From: Saccharofermentans sp.
Lineage (GTDB): Bacteria > Bacillota > Clostridia > Saccharofermentanales > Saccharofermentanaceae
Length of the DNA: 64,000 nucleotides
Assembly (NCBI GenBank): GCA_016288885.1
Contig: JAEFAV010000005.1
Span: 17,691-81,690 of the forward strand
Direction of reading: 5' to 3'
Shown in pieces: positions 9,591 through 18,296 of this stretch. Position 1 is the stretch's first letter; each line of letters begins with the position of its first letter. The notes beneath the pieces are model-generated. The model was not told the DNA's origin and ran no database searches. It saw only the letters and a list, made by a program, of their open reading frames with translations. The position numbers and the translations under genes were made by a program.

Positions 9591-10973
9591 ATGTTTAATG
9601 ATAGTGATTGCCTAAGGATTTTAGAACAGGCAATGTCCACGACGGCTGATTTTGCCGAAGTGTTTCAGGAAGTTACAGAGTCCAAATCCGTGAGCCTGCT
9701 TAACGGCAAGGTCATAAGAGCCTCCACGGGTTTTGATTCCGGAACGGGCATAAGGCTTTTGGCCGGAACCAATTCCGTTTATGTTTATTCGAGCGACAAC
9801 GATATCGAGGTCCTTTTAAAGCTGGCAAAGGAAGCAGCAGCCGCTATCAAGGGCTCTGATAAGGGCAGCATTGAAGCTCTGAAGGAACTTTGCTCTACCA
9901 CAAAAGCTACTGTCGAGATCGATCCCATGAATGTCTCGAAAATGGACATGGTAGATGTTCTCCGAAAGTCAGCTGATTATGCTCTGGGCTACGATCCCTT
10001 GATCACTCAGGTCGCTTCAAGCCTTGCTTACAGCACACGCACCGCACGCATAATCAATACCAGAGGCGTTAATGCCGAAGATACGACAAAGAGGATCAGG
10101 CTCTCGGTCGAGACCATCGCCACAAAAGAAAATGAGAAACAGAGCGGAAGAGTTGCTCCCGGTACGATGAGAGGTTATGAGTTCATCAATGAATATCCTC
10201 TGATCGACAAGACACGCGAATGCTGCGACACTGCTATCCGCATGGTAAACGCAGGTTATGCGCCTTCAGCCAAGATGCCCGTTATATTGGGTAACGGTTT
10301 CGGCGGCGTCATCTTCCACGAAGCATGCGGTCACGCTCTTGAAGCTACATCAGTAGGAATCAAGAACTCATACTTTACCGATAAGCTCGGCGAGCAGATC
10401 GCATCTTCGATCGTAAGCGCCCGCGACAACGCTGTTATTGACGGTGAATGGGGCTCTTATGCGACTGACGATGAAGGTAATACTTCATCCGATCTTCTCC
10501 TCATCGAAAACGGCATCCTCAAGAATTATCTCGTTGATGAGCTTGGCGGCCGCAGGATGAACTGCAAGCCGACCGGCTGCGCACGCCGTCAGAATTATTC
10601 TTATGCTCCCACTTCGCGCATGAGCAATACTTACATCTGTAACGGCGAAACAGATCCCAAGGATATCATCGCTAATACCGAGTACGGACTTTACTGCACG
10701 CAGATGGGCGGCGGTTCTGTAGATACATCTACGGGTGATTTCAATTTCGCCGTCAATGAAGCATTCATGGTAAGAGATGGTAAGATCGCAGAACCCGTAA
10801 GAGGCGCGACACTCATCGGCAAAGGCCAGGAGATCCTGAAGAACATCGACATGGTCGGTAATGACTTGACACTCTCAGCCGGCATGTGCGGTTCGGTATC
10901 GGGCGGCGTTCCCGTCACTGTAGGCCAGCCCACGATCAGGGTTTCTTCGATACTCGTAGGCGGAAGGGAATAA
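9591..10973 (+). CDS. tldD: TldD-family metallopeptidase
   Basis: VIFHEACGHALEA HExxxH motif; TldD-like C-terminus GMCGS..GGVPVTVGQPTIRVSSILVGG. Confidence 0.88.
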   Translation: MFNDSDCLRILEQAMSTTADFAEVFQEVTESKSVSLLNGKVIRASTGFDSGTGIRLLAGTNSVYVYSSDNDIEVLLKLAKEAAAAIKGSDKGSIEALKELCSTTKATVEIDPMNVSKMDMVDVLRKSADYALGYDPLITQVASSLAYSTRTARIINTRGVNAEDTTKRIRLSVETIATKENEKQSGRVAPGTMRGYEFINEYPLIDKTRECCDTAIRMVNAGYAPSAKMPVILGNGFGGVIFHEACGHALEATSVGIKNSYFTDKLGEQIASSIVSARDNAVIDGEWGSYATDDEGNTSSDLLLIENGILKNYLVDELGGRRMNCKPTGCARRQNYSYAPTSRMSNTYICNGETDPKDIIANTEYGLYCTQMGGGSVDTSTGDFNFAVNEAFMVRDGKIAEPVRGATLIGKGQEILKNIDMVGNDLTLSAGMCGSVSGGVPVTVGQPTIRVSSILVGGRE

Positions 10974-10985
10974 GGAGCAGATCAT

Positions 10986-12353
10986 ATGGATATAAAATCA
11001 GCTGAAAAATTCATGGAAAGACTCGTTAAGGCCGGAATGGAATACGGCTTTGAAGAGTGTGAAGCGTCATTTGCCTCCGAAAGTTCCATGAGCATGGACA
11101 TTCTTAAAGGTGAGGTCGCAAGCTACGAAAACAGCGCGACCAGCACATTATCATTTCGAGGCTTAAAGAACGGTCAGATGGGCTACTGCTCGACCAACAT
11201 CCTCGAAGATGCTTCGATCGATTATCTTCTCAAGTCAGCGATGGAAAACTGCGAAGTCTTAAATGACGAGGACCCGCAGTTCATCTATTGTGATGAGAAC
11301 AATAAGGACCTTTATTTCTCACAGGTCACAGATGCTTACGCAAAGAATGATTACAAGCGCTTTTCCGAGCTCGGCCTTAAGATCGAAAAAGCCATCCTTG
11401 ATCTCGATTCCAGGATCGATGCAGTCGATTATCTTTCGATCGCATGCAGCACCGGACCTTATCTGATCATCAATTCCAAGGGGCTTCATTCATATCGTGA
11501 TACTGACGGAATGTCGCTTTATGCTTCCGCACGCGCGACCGATGATGACGGCAGCGTTAAGAGCGGCGGTCATTTCTGGATCGGCAAGGACATCGATGAT
11601 TTTGATCTTGATAAGTTCCTTGAAAAGTTCAAGGAAAATCTTATCGGCAAGATGGGCGCGAGGTCCTGCAAGCCCGGCAGTTACAAAGCTGTCCTTAAGT
11701 GCGAGGCTTTCCAGCAGTTCTTCATGGTGTTCTTCAGCAATTTCCTCGCCACACCCATGCAGAGAGGCTTGTCGCTCCTGGCGGACAAGGAAGGCGAGAC
11801 GATCGCGTCACCGGTATTCACTGTCAGGGAAGAGCCCATGTACGAGAAGGCTTTGACAAAGATCCCTTTCGATGACGAGGGCGTTCTTACTACGGCAAAA
11901 GTCATAATCGACAAGGGCGTTTTCGCGACTGCACTATACGATCTTAGGTCCGCTTACAAAGCAGGGAAGACCTCCACGGGCAATGGCTTCAGGGGTGGCA
12001 GCGCCGTCTCCGAGATGCCTACAAATCTTGTTGTAGAGCCCGGTGATAAGAGCTTTGATGAATTGCTCGAAGAAGCAGGCGAGGGCATCATACTTACTGA
12101 TCTTTCAGGACTTCATGCGGGCGTCAATCCCATAAGCGGTGACTTTTCGCTGCTATGCGAGGGCTATCTGATCGAAAACGGAAAGAAGGGAAGACCCGTA
12201 GAGCAGATCACCGTCGCGGGCAATTTCTACGAAGTTATCAAATCTATTATTTCCGTCGGAAATGATATAATTAACCTGCCGTCCGGCGAGGGAGAGTTCT
12301 TTACGCCGTCGGTTCTGGTCAGTTCGCTGGCCATTTCAGGTGATGATGAATAA
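10986..12353 (+). CDS. TldE/PmbA-family protein
   Basis: Paralogous partner without HExxxH, immediately downstream of tldD; SGLHAGVNPISGDFSL. Confidence 0.85.
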   Translation: MDIKSAEKFMERLVKAGMEYGFEECEASFASESSMSMDILKGEVASYENSATSTLSFRGLKNGQMGYCSTNILEDASIDYLLKSAMENCEVLNDEDPQFIYCDENNKDLYFSQVTDAYAKNDYKRFSELGLKIEKAILDLDSRIDAVDYLSIACSTGPYLIINSKGLHSYRDTDGMSLYASARATDDDGSVKSGGHFWIGKDIDDFDLDKFLEKFKENLIGKMGARSCKPGSYKAVLKCEAFQQFFMVFFSNFLATPMQRGLSLLADKEGETIASPVFTVREEPMYEKALTKIPFDDEGVLTTAKVIIDKGVFATALYDLRSAYKAGKTSTGNGFRGGSAVSEMPTNLVVEPGDKSFDELLEEAGEGIILTDLSGLHAGVNPISGDFSLLCEGYLIENGKKGRPVEQITVAGNFYEVIKSIISVGNDIINLPSGEGEFFTPSVLVSSLAISGDDE

Positions 12354-12375
12354 TTAAGAAAGAAGGATTTAGGAA

Positions 12376-13656
12376 ATGGGCAATTCAGTTGACACTATCG
12401 CGCTTCACGGCGGTTACAATCCCGGTAACGGCGAGCCCCGCCAGGTACCGATCTATCAAAGCACGACTTGGAAGTATGCTACTTCTGAAGACATGGGAAA
12501 GCTTTTCGATCTTGAGGCTTCCGGATATTTCTACACAAGACTTCAGAATCCTACAAATGATTATGTAGCTTCAAAGCTCTGCGCAATGGAAGGCGGTTTT
12601 GCAGGAATGCTCACATGCTCCGGCCAGGCTGCAAACTTTTTCGCAGTCTTCAATATCTGCGAAGCCGGCGACCACTTCATCGCTTCGGCTAATATCTACG
12701 GCGGAACATATAATCTTTTCGGCGTAACCTTCAAGAAGATGGGCATCGAGTGCACTTTCGTCGATCAGTCACTTCCTCTTGAAGAACTCCAGAAGTTCAT
12801 CCGTCCCAACACAAAGTGCGTTTTCGGCGAGACGATCACAAATCCTACAGTAGATGTCCTCGACATCGAAAAGTTCGCTGCTCTGGCTCATAACAACGGC
12901 ATCCCGCTAATCATGGACAACACATTCGCTACGCCCGTAAACTGCCGTCCGATCGAGTTCGGCTGCGACATCGTTACGCACTCCACAACTAAGTACATCG
13001 ACGGCCACGGCTCTTCCGTAGGCGGCGCCATCATAGATTCAGGCAATTTCGACTGGATGGCCCACGCTGATAAGTTCCCCGGATTGTGCACACCCGACGA
13101 GTCCTATCACGGACTTACATATGCAACAAAGTTCGGCAAGGCAGCTTACATCACAAAGGCTACAGCCCAGCTCATGAGAGACTTCGGTTCCATCCAGTCT
13201 CCCCAGAACGCTTACTACATCCAGATCGGTCTTGAGTCTCTGCCTGTCAGAATGGCCCGCCACTGCGCAAACGCTCAGAAGGTTGCCGAGTTCCTGGCTT
13301 CCGATGACCGCATCGCATGGGTCAAGTATCCCGGACTTCCTACCGATTCACAGTATGAACTCGCCAAGAAGTATTGCCCTAAGGGTACCTGCGGCGTAAT
13401 GTGCTTCGGCGTGAAGGGAGGACGCGAAGCATCCATCAAGTTCATGGATTCTCTGCAGTTCGCCACTATTGCTACTCACGTTGCCGACTGCAAGACATTG
13501 CTACTGCATCCCGCATCCCATACGCACAGACAGCTCACCGATGAGCAGCTCGCTGAAGCCGGCATCCCCGGAGATCTCATCAGATTCTCCGTCGGCATGG
13601 AAGATCCTGACGACATCATCGCTGATCTCAAGCAGGCACTGGACAAGATATCGTAA
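12376..13656 (+). CDS. O-acetylhomoserine aminocarboxypropyltransferase / Cys-Met metabolism PLP enzyme
   Basis: YTRLQNPTNDYVASKLCAMEGG, HSTTKYIDGHGSSVGGAIID PLP-lysine motif. Confidence 0.9.
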   Translation: MGNSVDTIALHGGYNPGNGEPRQVPIYQSTTWKYATSEDMGKLFDLEASGYFYTRLQNPTNDYVASKLCAMEGGFAGMLTCSGQAANFFAVFNICEAGDHFIASANIYGGTYNLFGVTFKKMGIECTFVDQSLPLEELQKFIRPNTKCVFGETITNPTVDVLDIEKFAALAHNNGIPLIMDNTFATPVNCRPIEFGCDIVTHSTTKYIDGHGSSVGGAIIDSGNFDWMAHADKFPGLCTPDESYHGLTYATKFGKAAYITKATAQLMRDFGSIQSPQNAYYIQIGLESLPVRMARHCANAQKVAEFLASDDRIAWVKYPGLPTDSQYELAKKYCPKGTCGVMCFGVKGGREASIKFMDSLQFATIATHVADCKTLLLHPASHTHRQLTDEQLAEAGIPGDLIRFSVGMEDPDDIIADLKQALDKIS

Positions 13657-13679
13657 AAGTAATTTGGAAATATTATTAG

Positions 13680-13710
13680 GGCTGTCTCCGGTGTGAGGCA
13701 GCCTTTTTTC
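13680..13710 (+). terminator. Rho-independent terminator after the MetY-like gene
   Basis: GGCTGTCTCcggtgtGAGGCAGCC followed by TTTTTT. Confidence 0.9.
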
Positions 13711-14002
13711 GCCCACCATTTATATTAAATATGTCTCTTAGTGGGTAAAGACATATGATGCTTATATATTGTATACCCACTAAAATATTATAATTCGATT
13801 GTTAGTGGGTTGCGGAATACATTATTTAAGAAATGAATACCCACTAAATTGATAAAATGCGTCTGTAAGTGGGTGTCTGGCATCGAAAAAACTAAAATAT
13901 TAGCCCACTAAACATGCAAAAATGCGAATTTTAGTGGGTAATCAAAGATAAAAAATCATTAAAAGCACCCACTAAACATGAGAAATCAAGTAATTAGTGG
14001 GC
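13711..14002. repeat. Inverted-motif array A: five ACCCACTAA-N18-TTAGTGGGT units, 64-bp period
   Basis: Inverse motif starts 13711 (degenerate), 13775, 13839, 13903, 13967; direct motif starts 13738, 13802, 13866, 13931, 13994. Confidence 0.93.
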
Positions 14003-14065
14003 AAACACGAAAACGAACATATATTCGGTGGAGAGGTTTAACAAAATCAGGGGACAGCTGGCCGG

Positions 14066-14372
14066 ATACCGATAATTATATGATTTCGAGAATGAATCGG
14101 TAATCAAAAACGCGTAACGGAATGGATAATACAGATAGAATTCATTTCTCGAAAAACTATCGAGATGAATTATTGGCATATACGAAAAATATTAAAAGAA
14201 AATACTGACAGATTCCGGATATAGAAAAATAATCGGTATGATCGGACGACACAAACAATCATAAACAAATAATTGATACCTCAAAAAACAAATACTCAAA
14301 AATAACCGGTAGGAATGATCATCAGAAGAAAAACAAATACCGATGATAAATCAAAAGAGAGAATTAATCGGT
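14066..14372. repeat. Inverted-motif array B: ATACCGAT / ATCGGTA, five pairs, partly degenerate
   Basis: Pair starts 14068/14096, 14131/14159, 14204/14232, 14278/14305, 14339/14367; within-pair spacing 27-28 every time. Confidence 0.65.
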
Positions 14373-14575
14373 AATAATACGCAAAGCAAATAAACTTTCA
14401 GCAAAACAACCATAAGAACAAAAACGCCTAAAACCAAATCATTAATTATGACCATTTACCCATATTATGCTTTTAAACCTCTTCTTAATTCACCAAAATT
14501 GTAATTATACCGAATTAGATATAGAGAGATTTACAGAAAAAGGGTACACTACACATAATTAAGTGATTGGGATTT

Positions 14576-15136
14576 TCAGGTATAAACGATTTCTGTCTTT
14601 CCTTTTGTCTTGAGATAGATCGTAAAAATGACTCTGATAAGTATGAGCACGATGACGATTCCGATAAGATCGATAAGTACATCAAGGATCGTGCCGTCGC
14701 GGCCTGTGATAAAAAGCTGATGATATTCATCAACGATGGCATTAATGACTGAAAACCATAGTGTGAAAATGATGTTCATTTCGTTATCTGATCTCATGAG
14801 CTTGACCGGGCTTTCTGCATAAGAAGTCCTGCTGGAGATCCTGTTTGTGGAAGACAAGGCTATATAAGATAAAACGGTCAAAAGAGCGAATTCCGATGAA
14901 TGAGCAACCATCCTTATGGAAGAATCATCTTCAACGTTTGTGTTTAACAGTTCATTGATAATATTCATGATCATGTGAGAAAAAGAAGATGAATCATTGG
15001 AATTCTGATTGGATAAAAAGTAAATGACTATGATCCAGGTAATTGTCAGGATCCAGAAAATGGCAGCCAAAAACAGATATCTTAAGGATATCTCTTTCTC
15101 GTGAGCCTTGTTCCTGAGCCTTCTCGTAGTTATCAA
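14576..15136 (-). CDS. VanZ-like family membrane protein
   Basis: LSNQNSNDSS, AHSSEFALLTVLSYIAL, VDEYHQLFITGRDGTILDVLIDLIG. Confidence 0.85.
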   Translation of the reverse strand: MITTRRLRNKAHEKEISLRYLFLAAIFWILTITWIIVIYFLSNQNSNDSSSFSHMIMNIINELLNTNVEDDSSIRMVAHSSEFALLTVLSYIALSSTNRISSRTSYAESPVKLMRSDNEMNIIFTLWFSVINAIVDEYHQLFITGRDGTILDVLIDLIGIVIVLILIRVIFTIYLKTKGKTEIVYT

Positions 15137-15170
15137 CTTCCTTTTCTTAAAAGATTTTCTTTATTATATC

Positions 15171-15647
15171 TCAATCTTTATACTTTTTCGCATTCTTCAA
15201 TGCGCGGTCGATGTCTCTTGCAGCTTCTTTCTTGGCGAGGACTTCCCTCTTGTCGTAATCTTTCTTACCTCTTGCCAGACCGATCTCGAATTTGACCTTG
15301 CTGTCCTTGAAATAACATTTAGTCGGTACGAGAGTCAGACCGTCCTGTTTGACTGTCGAATAAAGCCTGATTATCTCTTTCTTATGCATCAGGAGTTTTC
15401 TGTTCCGCTCGGGGTCGAGATTAAAGCGGTTTCCGTTCTCGTAAGGGCTGATATGAACGCCGATGAGCCATATCTCACCGTCTTTTACCTGGACGTATGA
15501 ATCCTTGAGGTTTATCCTCCCTGCCCTTAAGCTCTTGACCTCGGTTCCGGATAAAGCCACGCCCGCCTCAAACCTCTCCTCGATGAAGTAATCGTGATAG
15601 GCTTTGCGGTTTTCAGCTATTAATTTGATTCCTTTTTGTATTGCCAT
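15171..15647 (-). CDS. smpB: SsrA-binding protein SmpB
   Basis: [40 protein letters not shown]. Confidence 0.97.
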   Translation of the reverse strand: MAIQKGIKLIAENRKAYHDYFIEERFEAGVALSGTEVKSLRAGRINLKDSYVQVKDGEIWLIGVHISPYENGNRFNLDPERNRKLLMHKKEIIRLYSTVKQDGLTLVPTKCYFKDSKVKFEIGLARGKKDYDKREVLAKKEAARDIDRALKNAKKYKD

Positions 15648-15734
15648 ATTCGTATATTTTATATTCAAAAGGACATTTTGCAACTTCGGAGCGGTGCGAA
15701 CGCACTTACAATATGCCCGAAATGCCTTATTTCA

Positions 15735-16751
15735 TTACATTTGCAGCGATGGATAGGCGTTAAGATCTAAAGTGTCCCTCTTACCGTTCATGTACTCGAA
15801 ATACCCGCAGGAAGCGATCATGGCGGCATTGTCGGTGCAGTACTTGAGCTCCGGATAGTACAGCTTGATACCCTTTGCTTTCGCTTCTTTATCGAAAGCT
15901 GCTCTTAAGAAGGAATTAGCGGAAACGCCTCCGGCGAGACAGAGCTTTTTGATCCCGGTCTGCTTACAGGCTGTCATCGTGTTTTTCAGAAGCGCGTCAG
16001 CTATTGCCTGCTGATAAGATGCCGTGAAGTCCCTGATGTCGATCTCTTCACCCTTCTGTCTAAGACCGTTAATAAGATTCAGCGCAGAAGTCTTAAGGCC
16101 CGAAAATGAGAAGTCCAGAGTATCGCCCATGTGTGTTTTCGAGAAGACATATCTGGAAGTGTCTCCTCCCTGCCCGGCTTTATCCATCTTGGGACCGCCA
16201 GGATATCCGAGACCGATTACACGCGCGATCTTATCTATCGCCTCACCTGCCGCATCATCTCTTGTGCGTCCTAAGACTGTCATGTCGGTATAATCATCAA
16301 CACGTACGATCATGGAGTTGCCGCCGCTTACACACAGACATAAGAAAGGCGGTTCCAGTTCTTCGAAACACAAATAATTAGCAGCTATGTGGCCTTTCAG
16401 GTGGTTAACGCCCACAAGAGGTTTGCCGGATACTTCGCAAAGACCTTTGGCACATGAAAGTCCTACCAGGAGTGCGCCCACAAGCCCCGGACCGTATGTT
16501 ACGGCTACGGCGTCTATGTCAGACAACGTTACGCCGGCATCGGAAAGTGCCTTTTGGACAGTCGGATATACGGCATCCACATGCATCCTTGAAGCGAGCT
16601 CAGGGACAACACCGCCGTACTCTTCATGGAAATCAGCCTGTGAAGCGATGCAGTTGCTTAGGATATGACGTCCGTTCCTTACGACTGACGCAGCAGTCTC
16701 GTCACATGAGCTTTCGATGCCTAGTATCAGAATGTCTTTTTCCGTATTCAT
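15735..16751 (-). CDS. tsaD: tRNA threonylcarbamoyladenosine synthase subunit TsaD
   Basis: ILGIESSCDETAASVV, GVNHLKGHIAANYL, CLAGGVSANSFLR. Confidence 0.97.
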   Translation of the reverse strand: MNTEKDILILGIESSCDETAASVVRNGRHILSNCIASQADFHEEYGGVVPELASRMHVDAVYPTVQKALSDAGVTLSDIDAVAVTYGPGLVGALLVGLSCAKGLCEVSGKPLVGVNHLKGHIAANYLCFEELEPPFLCLCVSGGNSMIVRVDDYTDMTVLGRTRDDAAGEAIDKIARVIGLGYPGGPKMDKAGQGGDTSRYVFSKTHMGDTLDFSFSGLKTSALNLINGLRQKGEEIDIRDFTASYQQAIADALLKNTMTACKQTGIKKLCLAGGVSANSFLRAAFDKEAKAKGIKLYYPELKYCTDNAAMIASCGYFEYMNGKRDTLDLNAYPSLQM

Positions 16752-16752
16752 G

Positions 16753-17790
16753 TTAATTCTCTTCCAGCATATAGAACGAATTCAGGAAATTATTTACGGT
16801 ATCGATATATAGATTTTTATTGATACTGTATTCCTCCAGATAACCTGCACCGGAGACCATTACGCTCCTCGTAATGGTTGAATTAAGCCTGTTCCTTTCG
16901 GATATTATCTGGTCTATCTTGTCGGCTCCGACAAATGTATCGTGGCCTCCGTAGAGGATCAGCACAGGGATCGGAAGTCTTGCGATCTCGGCTGCAAGAC
17001 TGAAATTTGTACCGCCCGAAGATACCCTTATGGCGTAGGGGACCGAATACTTGGTAATGAATCCCAAAGGCTCGCTCTGTACTACCTCAGGCTTGATGTA
17101 GTCGTCGGATTCCTTTGCTGGAGAATCAAGGATCATGCCTATTACGTATGACTTGTCGAAACCGAGATTTCTGATCTCCTGACTGTACTGAACAAGCGTA
17201 TTCTCATTTGCTCCTTCCGGCGGAAGGTTTGCATAAGCCATGAGGGATGACGTGCAGCCCGTACCTATTCCGAAAAGGATTACGTCGGTCGTGACTGAGA
17301 TCTGTCTTACGATAGCGATGGCACCGAGCACGTCCTGCCATTCGAGATATCCGTAGGTACAGATGTCACCGCCTGACGTACCGGAGTTCCTTTGATCGAA
17401 AAGGAATACGTTATATCCGTTATCGAGCCAGCTTTCTATCATATCGATCATTTCGACGCCGAAAGGAAGTCTGTTGGAACCTGCATCATGAACCACAATT
17501 ATCGTCGATATAGGATTCTTTGTCTTGAAAAACCATCCCTGCAGTGATGTCTGTCCGTCAGCGGACTGGAAGCTTGTCGTGCTGTACGAAGGAAGAATGT
17601 TCGAAGGAACGTTGGTAACTTCGTTCTTGCTGATGTTCATCAGTCTGTTAGATGAGAATACCGTAAGAGCGATGAAAGAGATAATGATGAACGCGAGAAT
17701 ACTTAAGACCAAAGCAAGTCTCATTACAAAAGGGCTTCTGCGCCTTGATGCATTACCGCTGAAACTGACGAATCCTCTGTTTTCCCGCAT
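16753..17790 (-). CDS. Membrane-anchored alpha/beta hydrolase
   Basis: N-terminal TM helix; VFLFDQRNSGTSGG, VLILYGGHDTFV. Confidence 0.75.
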   Translation of the reverse strand: MRENRGFVSFSGNASRRRSPFVMRLALVLSILAFIIISFIALTVFSSNRLMNISKNEVTNVPSNILPSYSTTSFQSADGQTSLQGWFFKTKNPISTIIVVHDAGSNRLPFGVEMIDMIESWLDNGYNVFLFDQRNSGTSGGDICTYGYLEWQDVLGAIAIVRQISVTTDVILFGIGTGCTSSLMAYANLPPEGANENTLVQYSQEIRNLGFDKSYVIGMILDSPAKESDDYIKPEVVQSEPLGFITKYSVPYAIRVSSGGTNFSLAAEIARLPIPVLILYGGHDTFVGADKIDQIISERNRLNSTITRSVMVSGAGYLEEYSINKNLYIDTVNNFLNSFYMLEEN

Positions 17791-17801
17791 CTGATGCTAC
17801 C

Positions 17802-18296
17802 TTAATTAACTCCGCTCGAACCGAATCCGCCGCCTCTGTCCTCACCGATGGCTTTGACGTTGTCCGTCTCCACGAACTTGCAATATTCAACTTTAGCAAC
17901 GACCATCTGAGCGATGCGGTCGCCTTTTCTGATCTTGTATGTGCCGTGCACACAGCCTTTCTGATCGATCGTCATGACATCCTTCACGCCTTCTTCATGC
18001 ATGAACGAATCGTTATAAATTATGACGTTTACCTCATCCCTGTAACCGCAGTCGATGGTCCCGGGTGCGTTGGGGATCCTTAATGGTGTCTTGAGTGATA
18101 CTCCGCTCCTGGGTCTTATCTGAACTTCATATCCGTAAGGAATGGCAAGTTTGATGCCGACAGGCACAAGAGCCGTTCTTCCGGGTTCGATGATGACGTC
18201 TTCCGCTGCATAAAGATCCATTCCGGCATCGCCGTCATGGGCATATGAAGGAAGCTTTGCATCCTCTCTGCATTTTTCAATGTATATATCAATCAT
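17802..18296 (-). CDS. dut: dUTP diphosphatase
   Basis: HDGDAGMDLYAAED, RPRSGVSLKTPLRIPNAPGTID, GEDRGGGFGSSGVN. Confidence 0.96.
   Translation of the reverse strand: MIDIYIEKCREDAKLPSYAHDGDAGMDLYAAEDVIIEPGRTALVPVGIKLAIPYGYEVQIRPRSGVSLKTPLRIPNAPGTIDCGYRDEVNVIIYNDSFMHEEGVKDVMTIDQKGCVHGTYKIRKGDRIAQMVVAKVEYCKFVETDNVKAIGEDRGGGFGSSGVN

Noticed and set aside
13711-14002. CRISPR array
   Set aside because: Motif is only 9 nt and alternates in orientation; no cas genes in the window.
15660-15734. Possible tRNA or structured RNA between smpB and tsaD
   Set aside because: No cloverleaf or tRNA T-loop motif (GGTTCRA) recognisable.
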